From Todiramphus chloris collaris (Eukaryota > Chordata > Aves > Coraciiformes > Alcedinidae), in assembly GCA_025345505.1 (NCBI GenBank), contig JANVCC010000048.1, positions 3,640,640 through 3,704,639 of the forward strand: a stretch of DNA of 64,000 nt, given 5' to 3'. Below the pieces are notes generated by a model. It saw nothing but the letters and a program-made list of their open reading frames with translations. It had not been told where the DNA came from and ran no database searches. This document shows positions 61,701-64,000 of this stretch, piece by piece. Within the stretch, counting starts at the first letter, position 1. Every line of letters begins with the position of its first letter. The position numbers were made by a program, and so were the translations under genes.

Positions 61701-64000
61701 TGTTTTTACAGCGAGAAGCTTAAAATGCTTATGCAATATTAATTCAGGATATACAGCAAATTGGCGTTTGGAAGCATTCAATTTTCTTCATAATTGTTCT
61801 CCATTCACTTGGCCGATTATCAGTAATTTTCGGGAATTAGAGATGCTCCTTTTAGAAGTTTCTAGTGAACTCTTTAGAATTGTCAAACAATAACAAACCT
61901 GCCACTTAGGCAGCAATTTTCCCTCTCGCTGTCCTCGCACTGCTGTTAGATCGCTGTTTGGAAAGGCTAGACAAGAAAACTGCCATGTAGTAAATCAGTA
62001 GGAAAATTTCCTCAGCCTCATGCTGCTGAGCAAATTTGGATCCAAGAATTTTTGTGTTGGTTTTGTTTGTGCAAAATCTTTTATCCTCCACTTTGGGTGC
62101 TGAGAACTCGTTTTTTTTTTTCTTGAGAGCAAGATCTGCAAGAAGTATATTATTTAAAATAATATTATTTAATATGTTATAATTAATCATCTATACATTT
62201 ATATATACTATTATAATTAGCATAATATTTTTATGGGCTAAGCTTGTATTTCTTTAGTCATCCCCAGGTGAGTCCAAGAAGAATGTAATTCAATGCACGT
62301 GATGTCTAGGTTTGCCCTTTTCCTCCGCTGTAAAATGAAAAGGGAAACAAAATTATTAAACCCCCTCAGGAATGGGGTGATGAAGCAGCATTTATGGAAA
62401 AGGTGGCTTTGTGGCCTCTCTGGCTGCATCGCAGGATTTCCCATAGCACCACGTGAGCACTGGGACAAGAGCTGCAAATGTGCTGTGGTCAGCAAAGGGC
62501 GTTGGGATGGAGTGTTCGATGGGGATGTCTGTGGGTCAGTCACCCGGTGGGGTATGTCGTGTATCTGCTTCTGGTTATGGATTTGCTGAGCATCATTATC
62601 TCTCTGTGTCTCGAGCTCTGTCTCTCCCTGTCTCCTGGAATCAGCAGGCCAAAGGGACCAACATCCCAACGCCGTCCCTGTGCCAGCTAGGAGTGAGGAA
62701 TGTCAACACGTGAGTGAGTGTGGGCTCAGGGGATTTTGGCTCCCGTGCCTCTCAGGGTAGCTGCTTCCCAGCCCTGCTGAGGTGCTGCAAAGCTCGCAGA
62801 GATCTTGAGCTGCTTTTCTTTCCAGCTATGTTGAAATCAGCAAAAAATGCCTGGTGACACTCGATAGGTGTTCTCTGTCCAGTAGCTGTGTTTGAGATAA
62901 CCCAGCTGCTTCTGAGGAACGTGAGAGCAGCCTCGCTTGACACAAATGGTTTTGTTACTCTCGGGGAAAGCAAATGGATCTGTTTGGTTCATTTGAACCT
63001 GCCTTTTGTGGGAGTTGCTGTAGTAATCACACAAAAAGCACAATGGTGGTTGTATTCCAAGAACCAGTAAAAACTGGGGGAGGTGAGTGAAAGGGGCTTG
63101 GTGCTGAGCATGGAACAGGGAGCAGCCCAACCTGTTCTCCAGTCCATCAGCAGCGTGCTTTGTAATACCTGTGCCCAAGAGTCATTCATTCCTCTGTGAG
63201 AGGCCCCTCCTCTTGCAGGATGTTGCATTATGAAGAGGAGGCCCTCTCGGAAACGTTCTTTAGTGGAGAGGAGAGGACATGACACCCTCCAGTGCTGAGA
63301 TTTCACACTTGATTTCCCACCTATGCTGAGTCTTGGCTCCCTTTTGAAACTTTCTGGAGAGTTTTGCATTTTGCAGAGGTGTCGTGTGGCCAATGGATAA
63401 GTTTTCTCTGCTCCTAACTTTGGACTTGAGGCTAAGGGAAAGGGTGGTACACATTCTTTGGAACTATTTTCAAATGCATAGATCCGAATCTCATCTGAGA
63501 CACAAAAAGTGAGCTATGAAATGAATTAATAACTTTCAAAGTAGTGTCACAAATCCCACAGAAGGAAGAGGTAGTAATCAACCTGTTCTCAGAAAACTGT
63601 TTAGTTTCAGAACATGTAAGAGCTAGTTTTAGTGTTTATGTGAACGATATGGAAGATAATGTTTCAGTTGCTGTACAGACAGGATCCCAACTAAAACTAT
63701 ATGTGTGTCTGTGTGAATACAGATTTACATTTGTTCTGAGGTGACCTTAAAAACAGCTGCATGAGGATTGACTGTTTTAAACAGTCTTTTTATTTGCAGT
63801 GATGTGTGAGTATCTTAGATATTATTTAATGCAGTAGATTTTTTGACACTTCATATGAAATATTAGGTACACTAGCTCTCATGTACTTGTTAAAATACTC
63901 TGCCTTCAGAAACTGCATAATCATTGGTAACTGAACAATAATAAATTGTTCTCCTGCTCTCGTGAAATTCAAGACTGCTACTTTAATAAAAATATTTTTT
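58736..64000. other. Unique intronic DNA, about 5.3 kb to the window edge
   Basis: No exon or mobile element recognised. Contains a (CTTT)n-like run near 61541-61563 and an AT-only-type patch at 62146-62233. ORFs up to 143 codons on the - strand (62238-62669) show no domain features and lie opposite overlapping + frames. Confidence 0.5.
62146..62233. repeat. AT-rich low-complexity patch with short palindromes
   Basis: Repeated TATTATTTAAAATAATATTA-type sequence with several self-complementary words. Nearly free of G and C. Confidence 0.8.

Noticed and set aside
62238..62669. 143-codon open frame on the - strand with several overlapping + frames
   Set aside because: Open on both strands because of locally few stops. 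No domain or splice evidence.

Overview
This window is vertebrate nuclear DNA, almost certainly from a bird. About twenty fragments carry the 3' end of the CR1 LINE (a GGCAGGGGGGTTGGACT-type block, then an AGGTCCCTTCCAACCCC-type block and an ATTCTGTGA-type tail), which is the dominant interspersed repeat of avian genomes. There are no SINE-type repeats, and the base composition is AT-rich and intron-like. No prokaryotic gene organisation is present. Species cannot be fixed. Two CR1 subfamilies occur as near-identical copies, which points to a lineage with fairly recent CR1 activity.

The only convincing coding sequence is one 181-bp exon on the + strand at 47671-47851. It encodes 60 residues of PARD3 (Par-3, the cell-polarity scaffold): the last strand of the N-terminal oligomerisation domain and the start of the linker toward PDZ1. 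The exon has a clean TTTGCAG acceptor and a GTAAGT donor. The window is therefore read as the end of one very large PARD3 intron (1-47670), one exon, and the beginning of the next intron (47852-64000). I looked for the neighbouring exons by motif and did not find them.

The upstream intron holds CR1 fragments in both orientations, an endogenous-retrovirus LTR-like copy at about 4.27-4.76 kb, a (TTCC)n tract and a CT-rich 10-bp-unit tract that each contain a 10-N assembly gap, an 18-C run inside a CR1 copy, a (TG)n/(TA)n tract, and several inverted repeats. The most striking is a 25-bp-arm hairpin at 5377-5461. The downstream intron holds old CR1-like fragments at 51-52.6 kb, a candidate regulatory stretch at 49.9-50.8 kb, and a mobile-element cluster at 56.7-58.7 kb. 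That cluster contains a head-to-head CR1 chimera, a second copy of the LTR-like element in the opposite orientation to the first, and a young CR1 copy.

No new gene system is evident. The observations most worth a second look are the 5.4-kb hairpin, the inverted CR1 chimera, the pair of LTR-like copies 53 kb apart, and the AT-rich homeodomain-motif cluster near 42.5 kb.
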